A stretch of DNA of 64,000 nt, from the NCBI GenBank assembly GCA_021307315.1, contig JAJSPD010000006.1, positions 248,001-312,000 on the forward strand. Direction: 5' to 3'. This document shows, piece after piece, positions 1 to 10,626 of this stretch. The notes below the pieces were generated by a model. The model had not been told where the DNA came from. It made no database searches and was given only the letters and a program-made list of their open reading frames with translations. Source of the stretch: Bisporella sp. PMI_857 (lineage: Eukaryota > Ascomycota > Leotiomycetes > Helotiales > Helotiaceae). Every line of letters begins with the position of its first letter. The first letter of the stretch is position 1. The translations under genes were made by a program, and so were the position numbers.

Positions 1-68
1 TAACCAAGAGTCACTTATAGAATATCACTCAAGATGTCCGCTTCTACAAGCTTGTCACCCCCTCTCCA

Positions 69-445
69 ATGGCCAATACTGGCAGCGTGGCACGCGATCA
101 CCTTGCAAACGAGAAGAACCTTCCTCTCCTGGACAAGAACGGGACTCGGTTTCGTAGCCCTTGGTGTAGCTTTAGCAAAAGCTCGATGCTCTAGAAGCAC
201 TGTCTCCAGCTCTCAGGCATGATCATGGAAATCTGAAGCCTGCATCAGCTGCCTTGGTAGCATCTGGAGCCGGATGTTTAAGCTATGGGACGACGAGATA
301 TTTTGCCTCAATGAGGTTGCTGCAAAGGGGTCTTTTCAGACCCAATGTAGTAGGAATCGCTTTGGTAGCTGCCACCAGTGGAATGGTAGCTGGCGGAGGG
401 ATAGTAATGGTTGTTAAGCAGGAGAAGGCTGTCGAGGTAATATGA
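69..445 (+). pseudogene. DUF202-family small membrane protein, two frame breaks
   Basis: Three consecutive reading-frame pieces rebuild one DUF202-type protein of about 125 residues. The first piece starts at the ATG at 69 and carries RDHLANE. The second carries RTFLSWTRTGLGFVALGVAL, the family's signature first membrane helix. The third begins KLDALEALSPAL, contains the second and third hydrophobic helices and ends at 445. The frame moves near 113 (GAGAAG) and near 180 (GCAAAAG); removing one A at each place restores a continuous family match. No intron signals explain the jumps. The biochemical role of DUF202 proteins in fungi is unknown; relatives sit in organellar or vacuolar membranes (family knowledge). 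An upstream start at 34 exists but is in the second frame. The lesions are more likely sequence error than decay, because residues are otherwise well conserved. Confidence 0.7.
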
Positions 446-947
446 TCTTGTGGAGAACCAAACACATGCACCTTGGCTCCTGCATTATTTACTTGATTAT
501 GCAATTAAATATCCTATCAAAAGCACTGAGTTAGTACCTGGAGACGAATACAATATTGGCAACGTTTCTAGCCCTCAAAAGTGGGGTGAATCTGGAATAT
601 ATTTACAGTACCCAAGTCGGAGACAAGCCAGCTTGACTTCCTGTCCACTAATCAACCCAAACATTTCGAACATTATTGTCACCTCTACAAGTCTTTCATC
701 TATTCGAACCGACATTTTTTCTTTGTACCATAACACTTCCTTCACCCTTTCACATAGGGGGGTATCTCCAAGAAAGCCCTGCATAGCACAGAAACCAATC
801 CTTGTATTTACCGCATATTTCCGCTTAGGAGTCACTGCACAAGTCATCAGTTTCCAAGCTCGTGGCCCAATCGGCAACCCGTGAATAACCAACGGACATT
901 CGCCATCTACTACCAGGGATGATGTTATACGTCAAGTAACTTGTCTG

Positions 948-2003
948 ATGGCGATCCCCACATTCACGCTCAACAACGGTGTCGAGATTCCTGCTCTTGG
1001 TTTTGGGACTTTCGCTGCTGAAGGCACCGCCAGTAAGGGCACAATACAAAAGGCTGTCTTCACTGCTCTAGAAACTGGTTATAGGCATCTAGACTGTGCT
1101 TGGTAGTAAGTCTACACTTTTGAAAGAGAAGAACCATGCTGATTATACTACATTTACCGGAACGAAGATGAGGTTGGGGCTGGGTTATGGGAGTTTTTGT
1201 CGACACACCCAGATGTGAAGCGTGATGATATCTTTATCACGACGAAAGTCTGGCCGCATTTGTTTGAGCCCGAAGATATTGAGTGGAGTTTGAACAACTC
1301 TCTGGAGAATCTACATCTTGATTATGTGGATTGCTTCTTGCTTCACTGGCCATTTGCGGCTGAGAAGACTGAAAATCATGAAATTAAACGTAATCCAGAT
1401 GGGAAAGTTTGTAGAAGCATTGGTATAACTACTTAAAAGAAACAACTAACGGTGCTACAGTATATCATCAACAAGGCCTTGACAGACAACCACAAGCCAG
1501 TCTGGAAAACTATGGAAAAATTATACAAGGAAGGGAAAGCTAGGTCTATTGGGGTCTCAAACTTCAAGATCGAGCACCTCGAAGCAATACTTAAATACGC
1601 CGAAATCAGGCCGGCCATCAATCAAGTTGAGATTCATCCACTACTCCCCAACACGGAGCTTCTGGAGTTCTGTTGGTCTCATGACATCCTACCTGCCGCA
1701 TATTCTCCCCTTGGATCACAAGAGAAGGCGCCAGAGAAGGTCATGGAGAATGCCGAGCTGCAAGATATCGCAGCGAAGAAGAACGTAGACTTAGCACAGC
1801 TGCTGATAACCTGGGGCATCAAGAGAGGATACGTTGTGCTACCAAAGAGCGCAACAGAATCACGAATCAAGAGCAACTTCCAGCTCCTGGATTTGAGCGA
1901 TGAGGAATTCGAGGCAGTGCAGGAGGTTGCGAAAGGTCGGCACACTCGGTTCGTAAATCCGGTAGACATGTTTGGATACAAAGTATGGCCGGAGGAATCT
2001 TAG
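948..2003 (+). CDS. Aldo-keto reductase (AKR superfamily)
   Basis: NADPH-dependent reductase of aldehydes and ketones, TIM-barrel fold, likely cytosolic. Model: exons 948-1105, 1154-1406 and 1461-2003, 954 nt, 317 residues, the usual AKR length. Visible motifs: N-terminal ALGFGTFAAEG, the catalytic Asp and Tyr in LDCAWYYRNEDE (formed across intron 1), the Lys in TTKVWP, the His in FLLHWP, GVSNFKIEHLEA, and the cofactor region VVLPKSATESRI near the end. Intron 2 (1407-1460) has GT and CTAAC...ACAG. Intron 1 has a good GTAAGT donor and a CTGAT branch, but the position that should be AG reads AT (1152-1153). The exon phases are otherwise exact. The substrate cannot be told from sequence. The TauD-like gene downstream converges on it. 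Confidence 0.88.
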
Positions 2004-2992
2004 CCTCAGCTGACAGTGCCATCGTCTGGATGAATGCCAGCATGGTAGTCTTCTGCAATATAAAAATATAAGCCTCTGGGCCGATAAGTAGCATGTGGCA
2101 TAACATTTATCATTTTTGTTGTTGTCATATAATTTCTGACTAATGCAGTACGAGCCCTATGGAGATTTTTGATATCCTCCTGCAGTTATGTGGCATCAAG
2201 GACGGCCAGTGAAAGTAAACGTTTCCCCGCAGCGAGATTTTGCATGGATGATCACACGCCTCCGCGCCCGCAGCGCCACCAACAATATTGGCCAGCCTAG
2301 TGAAATTTTCCATAGTTGCCAGATGTTATTGCTTTGCCTCAACCATGCTTGACATAGTAGGAGCGGAAAGCTCACCAATCCGCATGCTGAGCTGTCGTTA
2401 GGTACATTTACATGCAACTGCAACTCAAAGTACTCGTGATAAAGCATGCCACTCACGTATGACTGGACCTCCTGATGCTGACATGAGGCTGGCCACTGAC
2501 GTAGAAAATGTCCTTTTTGAGCCTTGGGCTGTGAGCTGGAAGTAACCTTATGGAATTTTCGCAGGAATATCCCGACTCGTCTTCCTTCCCAACGAGTTAT
2601 CCTGGTTGGCTATTCAGTGCTGATAACGACTTGAAAACGGTCCGGCTTGCATATCGCATGAAAATTTCTATTCTTGATGTTCGATTTTGACAGTAATCCT
2701 ATGTCTTGGGTGACCCCACAGAAGAATTAGTCGAATAGACTGTGAAGAAGGCAGCTGGACGAACAACATTAGAACATCTGTTGGACATGGTTGGTAGAAT
2801 TGGAAAAAGTTCATTATCGTAACGCTAATTTTATACTGTGATAGCAACGTTTTGTGAAGTGCGAACCAACGGCTTGTAGCTAGAAAATATCAAGGAAGGG
2901 GTGTTAATGAATACTCATGCTTCAGCCATGTCGTACATATTTTGCATTTTCAACACTGCTTACCGCAGCGAGAGCATACATTGCTCACAGTT
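2004..2992. other. Intergenic region between convergent genes
   Basis: No recognisable gene. It lies between the 3' ends of the aldo-keto reductase and the TauD-type gene. Short open stretches lack family features. Confidence 0.5.
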
Positions 2993-4250
2993 TTAATGTC
3001 CATCAATCTTTACCTTACGCTCACTCTCCTCGACTGAAATCGGAACCTCCGTCATTGCAGCGAGACGAAAGAGGTGGCGTGCTTGCAAACTAGTATCATA
3101 GTCTACGGTACCGGTATCTTTGGGGTGTTAGTCAATCTGTAAATTGCTCGCCGAGTCACTTACGAATAGTGCTCCGGCCATCAAACATGACCACGCTATG
3201 CTTCTCCCAGTGGATACGAGCTTGATAATCGTGTCCCATAGCCATAGTGTCCATCAAAAACTTGGTGATACACTCGGCCTCTAGATCCTTGAGACCAAGT
3301 ATCTCCTTTGGAAACTCTCTATTCAGGAATATAGCCCTCTCACCGGTAACTGGATGAACGCGTATTAAGGGGTGCACTGAGTTTATTGGGTTGCTCCGAA
3401 TCATTCCTTTGGATGCTCTTGCATGCGCAAGCATCTTCTCAGATGTGTGAACTACCTTCACCTCATTTAGCATTCTTTGGAAAAGAGGCGAGAGACGCTT
3501 GTATGCCACAGTAGTGTCACAAACGATTGTATCGCCTCCGACATTCTGCGTGGTCTCAGTGTTAGTATCGATGTTGAATTTAAATAAAAAAAGCTAGAAA
3601 TAGTGATCTTCAGGCGGCCGAGTTGCTTACTGGGCATGCTAGTATCCCCAGCATGATATATCCTGGAGGCTGTCTCTCATAGCTAACATCATGGTGCCAG
3701 ATGGTGGTTGTCATCTTAGCTTCAAAATATTTTTCAAGTCTTCCTCGTTGTTGTCCCGGTGAATTACATGATATTGTGGGAATCCTTTGATATGGCCCGT
3801 AACAGGTTGCATAGAAAGTTTGCCGTAATATTCCATGAAGTCCACCTGGAATTGAGGTCCAGCTTTAAGGAAATTTAGCTGCTCTCGAAGGACAACAACC
3901 TTCCGCTCACAGATTAGAAGAGCAAGCTCATCTTTTCCTTCCTTTGAGAGCGTTTCTAACTTGACGCCAGTCAATATCGTCCCCATTCTCGGAGTGATGA
4001 GCTGAGCCGATACACCTTCTGTAAAGAGATGCGGCTTCGTCTTGTCTGCGCGCAGTGCTGGGTCTTCATAGTCAAAGATAGGGAAATCATCATGCCAGAC
4101 TCCTTCCTCCCATACAGGTAGATATTCAGGGAACTCTGTTCGCTCCTTGGTCTGACGCAGGTAGTCATCTGATAGAGTTTTGTAAGGCACATTCACATCG
4201 TAGGTGGTTCTCGGTTCAGAGAAATCATTGTCAGTTCGACTTGGAGCCAT
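2993..4250 (-). CDS. TauD/TfdA-family 2-oxoglutarate dioxygenase, one frameshift
   Basis: Fe(II)/2-oxoglutarate dioxygenase of the type that oxidises taurine, other sulfonates or related small acids. Exons on the minus strand: 4250-3631, 3545-3164 and 3117-2993. Intron 3118-3163 splits the distal iron His codon, giving RSTIHTGTVDYD. The facial triad is visible: H-x-D in TIWHHDVSYE and this distal His. RHLFRLAAMTE supplies the usual C-terminal Arg for 2-oxoglutarate. Introns are 85 and 46 nt with GT/AG ends. The spliced length is one base short of a multiple of three. The break is in the T run near 3724-3734: the frame read ends at KLR, while one added T gives EAKMTTTIWHHD. About 375 residues after that correction, normal for fungal members. 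Substrate unknown. Confidence 0.87.
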
Positions 4251-6125
4251 TGTATATCTTGCAATGCGTTCAGTTTCCTCCCAGAGCCTGGGCTAGCAAT
4301 ACGTTCTTTGTAGGAATTGAGAAACGTTGTCGAAAAGTTATCTTTATGTGTCTTTTTCCCAAAAAAGTGGTATGTCTTTAAGGGATAATTAATGGCGGCT
4401 CTAGGCAAATTTACCACAAAGGTTACCTACAGCACAATTGCATTATTCCGACTACATATATACCTAGGTAAGCATCTAGCTATTATTAACTGCAGTCTGA
4501 TCTTGTGATTGTCAAGGGAATGCACGACTAAGGCTTGACCCGCCAGATCTGAGGCGGTGAGGAGTGTGAAGGCGATGGTTCTACGCCGTTCAGAATCGTA
4601 ACCATAGGCCCATACAGAATGACACCCCTGGTAAACTAATTGAGAGAATCGCCCCAGGAATTGAGAACCAAAGTGCGCGCAGAGGTCCAGGGCACATCAT
4701 GGCTGCAGTCTGCCTGTAATGTAGTGACGTTGCAAGCAAATGTGGTGTTATGTCAGATTCTGCACCTCAATTGAAGGACAAGGAAAGATGGCCATTTTGG
4801 GAAAGGTGCAGGTATGACGGCTTGGGTGAGGCCAATCTTGCATGTACAAAACAACAGTTACTCCCAATCACCGAGCATCCCGGAAAGTTTAGCCATCATG
4901 CAGTCGAATACGTGTCGTTGTGTACACGGTCCTAGGGGAAATTTACGGAATACTAGTAAGTTCTTTGCTTCCAAGGCTTGGACCACACGTAGTGGGGCAC
5001 ATCTTTCCAACCAAGAAGAATCATCTTCTGATCAAAGATTGACCCTTAAATGTACAAAATATTGCATTCAACAGGTAACGGGAGCAGCCGCAAAGGGAAA
5101 ATGTGACTGCAGAACGTAAATGCCGAATGGAGGATTTGCAAGGACGCATGGCAGGGGCAGTGTTGGTCTTCACGATAGTGGGAAATGGATATTATGCAGA
5201 GGTGTGTGACAACTGAAGCAAACCAAGGTTATTGTTGTTGGCATTAGCAAAGTTCAAAGTTGGCGATATCAAGATTCTCCTTCGTGGTTAAGCTCCAATA
5301 ACGTTTCAAGTTTCTGCGAGTGGCAACTTCGTGTTGGAACATCAGCCAGGGGCATAATGAATAAATTCTCTTCCGGTGGTTGCTTTGTGTCTTTGAACCG
5401 CTGAGAGAAATACGATTGCTCTCAAAGACTAGGGATGTGCACTATCTGCTTGGGCCGCTCACAAAGTCATCTGTGTATACCAGAACATCTAGAATTTGAT
5501 TGGCATAACCTATTAGACTCCGATAGCATATTGACCTGCAAACTCCATACTCACCAATGATAGGTTGCTTGACTTTCTGCCATACGATTTTATATTGCCT
5601 TTAAATGACATCCAGAAAATTATATTGGTCTCGTGATCCAGAATGAGATGTTTAATAGCTATATATTATCTTAAACTTTTTCTTATGCCTCAATATGACA
5701 TTGATCAATGTGACGGCGAGGAGCTGCTATTTTATGTGGCTCTTGGTTGGTACATGCTGTAACAAGTCATGACCGATAATAGATAAACGCCTTCAAGGAT
5801 GTTTGAGGACGTGTCGCGCAAATATTCGACAAGATGGTCAGGAATTCAACTCTGCCATTCGATGATATGATAACTCAGATGATCCATGACTCTCTTTCCA
5901 CTGTTCTATCTCCTGAGCGAAACTTTGGTCTTTAGAGACACTGTCAATTGGTCATCCTGTGTATATGTCTTCCAATACATCCAATCTATCACTTATTCAA
6001 ACATATATTCTACACTGAGGCTTCGAACGGCCTGAGCCCTATAATACAACTTCCACCTAGGAGGTCAGCCAAAGCAGTTCGGCGTGAGATGTAAGTAATC
6101 AATATACCTTTGCAAGATATCCTCT
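4251..6125. other. 1.9-kb intergenic region
   Basis: No gene recognised on either strand. Open stretches are under 105 codons, without introns or family motifs. It separates the TauD gene promoter from the 3' end of the mL41 gene. Confidence 0.5.
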
Positions 6126-6488
6126 TCAGTCCTCGCCATTTTCCACCTTCCATCTTGTAATATATGCCTCTCCACTGAAACCACCCTTGGGATCTTTTTC
6201 GAAGCGACCTCGGAGAGGCTCCACGTTTTTTGTAACAAATGGTGTAAGCTGCGTCCTGTTTAGAGACAAAAGATACGTTCTGAGATACTTAGAACTTACC
6301 TTGAAGTCCTTGAGATTTTCAGGCACAACATATGTCCTGACCTTACTCCAATCTATAACATATCCTCCATATTTTGTATGTTGACCCATAGACCCAGTTC
6401 CGGTGCCCTTGTAGTATCCCTTATTCGTCATCTTTGTGGTCAAGGCAAGGCGCCTTATGCGCTTCATAAGCGGTTGTGTTGGCCGCAT
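6126..6488 (-). CDS. MRPL27: Mitochondrial large-subunit ribosomal protein mL41 (MRPL27)
   Basis: Component of the mitochondrial 54S subunit. Starts MRPTQPLMKRIRRLALTTK, followed by GYYKGTGTGSMGQHTKYGGY, the conserved N-terminal signature of the fungal L27/mL41 family. C-terminal part LTPFVTKNVEPLRGRF. Minus-strand exons 6488-6300 and 6248-6126 encode 103 residues, the typical length. The 51-nt intron (6249-6299) has GTAAGT and an upstream CTAAAC branch with GACGCAG as acceptor. It is a multiple of three without a stop, so an unspliced reading would insert 17 foreign residues between DFK and LTPFV. The gene is divergent from UTP14, with 229 bp between the two start codons. Confidence 0.9.
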   Translation of the reverse strand: MRPTQPLMKRIRRLALTTKMTNKGYYKGTGTGSMGQHTKYGGYVIDWSKVRTYVVPENLKDFKVSSKYLRTYLLSLNRTQLTPFVTKNVEPLRGRFEKDPKGGFSGEAYITRWKVENGED

Positions 6489-6567
6489 GATGGAAGAGGC
6501 CGTTTACTCGCAGAGAAAGGTAAAGAGGGAATCGGCTTCACTTGAGCTCCTTGTTTGGAAAAGGTAA

Positions 6568-6579
6568 ATGCGATCGCAT
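6568..6579. promoter_or_regulatory. 12-bp perfect palindrome in shared promoter
   Basis: ATGCGATCGCAT is its own reverse complement. It lies immediately beside the long inverted repeat, in the 229-bp divergent promoter of mL41 and UTP14. A dimeric factor site is possible; no known motif is claimed. Confidence 0.4.
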
Positions 6580-6580
6580 C

Positions 6581-6626
6581 TCACCGCTTTATTCTGCCCC
6601 ACAGTTTGGGCAGAATAAGGCGGTGA
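6581..6626. promoter_or_regulatory. 19-bp inverted repeat in mL41/UTP14 divergent promoter
   Basis: The left arm TCACCGCTTTATTCTGCCC (6581-6599) pairs with the right arm at 6608-6626 with one mismatch (A versus G), around an 8-nt spacer. It sits between two divergent genes that both serve ribosome production, so a shared regulatory element is plausible. A hairpin in one of the 5' leaders, or a tiny mobile remnant, are alternatives. Confidence 0.55.
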
Positions 6627-6717
6627 AGTGGAAGTGGGACTGTAAAAATACAATTTTGTTAAAAGAGACTTTGCTACTTGCAACTTTGGTACATTGAAAT
6701 CTTCCCATATCTGCGTC

Positions 6718-9581
6718 ATGCCTGGAGACAATCCCATGGCACTGCTCTTTCGAGAAAGCCGAAAGCGCGTACGAAATCAAAGAAGAGAACTTTAGATGCC
6801 TTTGCCATTGCTTCACACCAAAACCCAGATCACATAAAGGTGCGGCAGAATCGCTTGGGAGCTAGTGTGGGAGAGAAGCGTCCAAATAAACGACAGCGGA
6901 TCGAGGATAATGGTGATGAAGATGAGGAAAATGCTGAACAAAGCACAAAAAGACAGCGAAAGGGACCGGAGAAAGGTCGATTTGACGAATTGGATGTAGA
7001 CGAAGGTAGTGACAGTGAGGGAAACGAATGGAGACTAGGACAAGTGGACAGCGATGATGATAGCGATATTGACAGCGACGAGGCTTTTGGGGAAAGTGAC
7101 GAGGAAAAATTCGACGGTTATGCGTTTTCTGGTAGCATGGATACGAAACCCAAGAAGGTTGCCGCACCAGAAACATGAATCTCGACGAGGACGAGGTGGA
7201 CGATGGAGACGACGATGTGGATTCAGACGATGAGGATGATCTAGGCGATGATGCTGTTGATCTTGCCGCAATGTTAGATGCTACAGAAGAGGAGGAATTA
7301 GCTTCTAATGAGCGCAATTATCATTCTGGTGAGGAGTCAGGCTTGGAAGATGAGTCAGAAGATGGCGAGCAGGATAGCGACGTTGAGGATAGTGATGAAG
7401 ATTCGTCAGCTTCGTCTGTGGAGGACGCATCAAACCCCGCTAAACTGGCAGCCCTCCAGAGTATGGTTGCGGACTTGCCGCAGAATGATCGATCTGGCAA
7501 AGGCAAGGGCGAGACACAGAATGTCAGGGTGAGAGATTCAAGTATGAAACTCACAATGGATGATGTCGGCCTTGGACCAACGACTGGAGTTGCTGTAAAG
7601 AGGTCTGCGAAAGAGCGTAAACGAAGAGCGCTTGAAATACCTCTTGCTAAGCGTCAACAAGACCGTCTGGATCGAAGCGCTGCATTTGAGAAGACAAAAG
7701 ACACTCGATCGGTGTACTGTCAAGCACAATCGTCGTGCAGAACATTTGATGTTCCCTCTCCCTGATAACGATGTTTCTTCGGCGAAGAGCAACAATAAAC
7801 TTCAACCAACGAGTATCTCAAAGCCATTCAATGAATTGGAAGCCACGATTCAGTCGATTCTTGAGGAAAGTGGTCTTGCAACAGCGAGTGGGCAGTATGA
7901 TGAGGACCGCATTCGCGAGTTTGAGACATTGCAGACAAACAAAATGTCTATAGAGGAGGTCAAGGCTCGAAGAGACCAGTTGCGTATAGCTCGAGAACTG
8001 CTGTTCCGAGAAGAGGTGAAAGCCAAGCGGATTAAGAAGATTAAGAGCAAGTCATATCGAAAGGTTCATCGGAAGCAGCGCGAAAAAGAGGAACGTATGA
8101 ATAAAGAGGCTCTAGCAGAGGGCGGGTTTGAACCCTCAGAAGACGAATTAGAGGCACAGAATCGAAGGCGAGCGACTGAACGCATGGGTCAGAAACACCG
8201 GGGAAGCAAATGGGCAAAGTCCACCAAAGAGAGCGGGAGAGCAGCATGGGATGAGGACGCTAGGGCGGGCATCACTGACATGGCAAGAAGAGATGAGGAG
8301 CTTCGGAAAAGAGTCGACGGCCAAATGGTTCGAAGAGAAATTGGAACTAACTCTGGAGAGTCTTCCGGCGAATCTGATCACTACGACTCTAGCGATGACG
8401 ATAGTGGAAGCAGAAATAGGCGACTACTGAAGAAACTTGAGACATTTAGTAATTCAGCAGCCACAGACAGTACCGCTCCTATTTCAAAATTGGTCAATAT
8501 GAAATTCCATGCTCAAAGCTGAATCATCAAGAAAGAAAGAAAATGATGAAATGGTCGAGGAGATGAGCGTGAGATAGCAGGAGAGTCCACAGAGTGGAGA
8601 TGAAGATATCGACATTGGGCGAAGGACGTTTGGACAAGGGCGCAGCCAAAAACATCAGGCATCTACAGTAAAAGAATCTGAGTTTGAAGAGCCTGAGTAC
8701 TCAGGCAGCGGCAAAGATGAAGAACTCACTTCGGCAACATAGTGAGAATGGTGTAAATGCAATCCCTTCCAAGCTCACAAAAAGGACACTCATAAGATTG
8801 CCAACGGTCAGAAGGCACTCTTCAGCCAGCCAAAGCCAAACGATGCGTCTGAGGGTGGAGCATGGTCGACAGCAATCTCGGAAATCTAGTTTGGCAAACG
8901 GTGCAGAGACGAATAGACGTCGACACAATAATGCTACCGAGTGGAGGAGCTCGATCTATCTAAAGCTACTATGATTGCTACCCGGCCAAAGACTAAAAAG
9001 CCAGTAAAAAAATCCCACGATCCTAGAAATTTCAGGGGATGAAGATAGCGGTGATGAACATGCTGTGGAATTGCCTTTCGCGGTCCGTGATCAAGAATTG
9101 ATCAAACGAGCATTTGCAGGAGCCGATGTTGTAGGGGAATTCGAATCGGAGAAGAGGCAGACAATAATAGACGAAGACGAGAAGGTCATTGATAACACGC
9201 TTCCTGGCTGGGGTAATTGGACGGGTGAAGGTCTGAGCAAACGGGAAAAGGCACGAAACAAGGGTCGGTTCTTGACGAAACTGGAAGGCATCAAGAGAGG
9301 ACCGGAAAGATGCAAAGCTGATCGCGTATTATCAATGAAAAGCGCGTCAAGAAGGTACGTGTCTCTAATAAAATTTCTCATTTGAAGCCTCTACTAATAA
9401 CAGCAACAGAACGTAAAGTATTTGCTCGAGTCTGCCAACACACATTTGAATCAAGCAACATACGAAAGGTCACTTCGTATGCCTATAGGTAGAATGGGCA
9501 CGAAAGAGACAGTCCAGGGCAATACAAGCACGGATCCTCAAGCAAGGTATCATCATGCCGATATCACGTCCGTTAATATAG
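6718..9581 (+). CDS. UTP14: U3 snoRNP protein Utp14, many frame breaks
   Basis: Small-subunit processome component required for 18S rRNA maturation; nucleolar. The start at 6718 (MPG) leads into SHGTALSRKPKARTKSK and TLDAFAIA after one missing G near 6724. Long acidic tracts (7000-7400) are typical. Core motifs: SKLAAL-like NPAKLAALQSMV, AKRQQDRLDRSAAFEKTK, TVKHNRRAEHLMFPL, SKSYRKVHRKQREKEE and ATERMGQKHRGSKWAK. Near the end come LPGWGNWTGEGLSKREKAR and, after an intron at about 9355-9408, YERSLRMPIG and KQGIIMPISRPLI, stop at 9581. The frame changes near 6724, 7172, 7700, 8510, 8570, 8745, 8990, 9310 and several times after 9420. Residues around each break match the family, so single-base errors or recent decay are both possible; error is favoured because the gene is normally essential. 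Confidence 0.9.
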
Positions 9582-10626
9582 CGCTGCGAATTGTAGTATT
9601 TCCGCTAGTAATAAGAAAAGATTGATGGGCCCGTTCTTAGACTCATCAGTGTTTGAGTTTTTATACTTCTGGACTTTGATTGCTCTCCCAATTTGTGGCC
9701 CTGTGCTGTCTTATGTTAGACCAGCTATCGAAAAGTCATTTCCTAAATTGCTATTGTAAGTGGAGAATTCAGTTAATCGGGCCTCAACACAATGAAACTC
9801 CCAGATTCATTTGATTATAGTCCCGCAAGTGTCTGGAGTCTCGCCAAATGCTTACCAGATTCTTAGTGTGAGAATTTATTCTTCACTGCATTGTACAAAG
9901 TGCATTTGGTGTTCTCTCATTCTTTGCCTGATTCACAATGTACATTCTTAGTCATTCAGCAACATCATGAATTTGGGTTCTTGTAGGAAGAGTGACCAAA
10001 AGTCTATTTCTTCAACAAATGCAGCGGACCAGGAGTGAATCTTGGGTTCACGATGGTTGTATCTTAGTTTTCCTTTAAGCTATCGGCAAGGGTCCCCACC
10101 AAATTATGGTGCACACAAGCACATGCCATATCACTAGCAATCACTATATTCAAATTGCGTGTCAGTCAGCACAGGGTGATATACGACCCATGGCACGGGA
10201 TGAATATTATTCATGTTAGGTGCTGCTTAGCGTATATATGTAGAACAATTTGATAGCGGTATGTTACAAGATCTAGGGAATTTTCCTAATTAGGGTGGGT
10301 TGAATCAACCACATTCATGGTGCCTGCCATCCTTAGTTTGTGCTAGTTAAGAACGCGCTACCTTGTTTGTGTATTCAAGCATTCTGCAAACATGTTGTTA
10401 TGTTTCGTGACATCCACACTATTTGCTTTGCGTATCATCACTATATCTGTCCTCTCCACAGGTCCAGAATTTGCGTGGGGCCTCGCCATTCCTCTCCATA
10501 GATGTAATTTAGACATTTTCTTAGGCACAAGGCACTGTGCATTGAACTCATTCTTCGCGTCGGATAGTAATTAAAACTACTCTATAGCCAAGAGCTGGTT
10601 TGGTATAAACAATTCACTTCTCAACC
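9582..10626. other. 1-kb intergenic region
   Basis: No gene recognised. It presumably holds the UTP14 terminator and the GH81 promoter. Confidence 0.45.
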
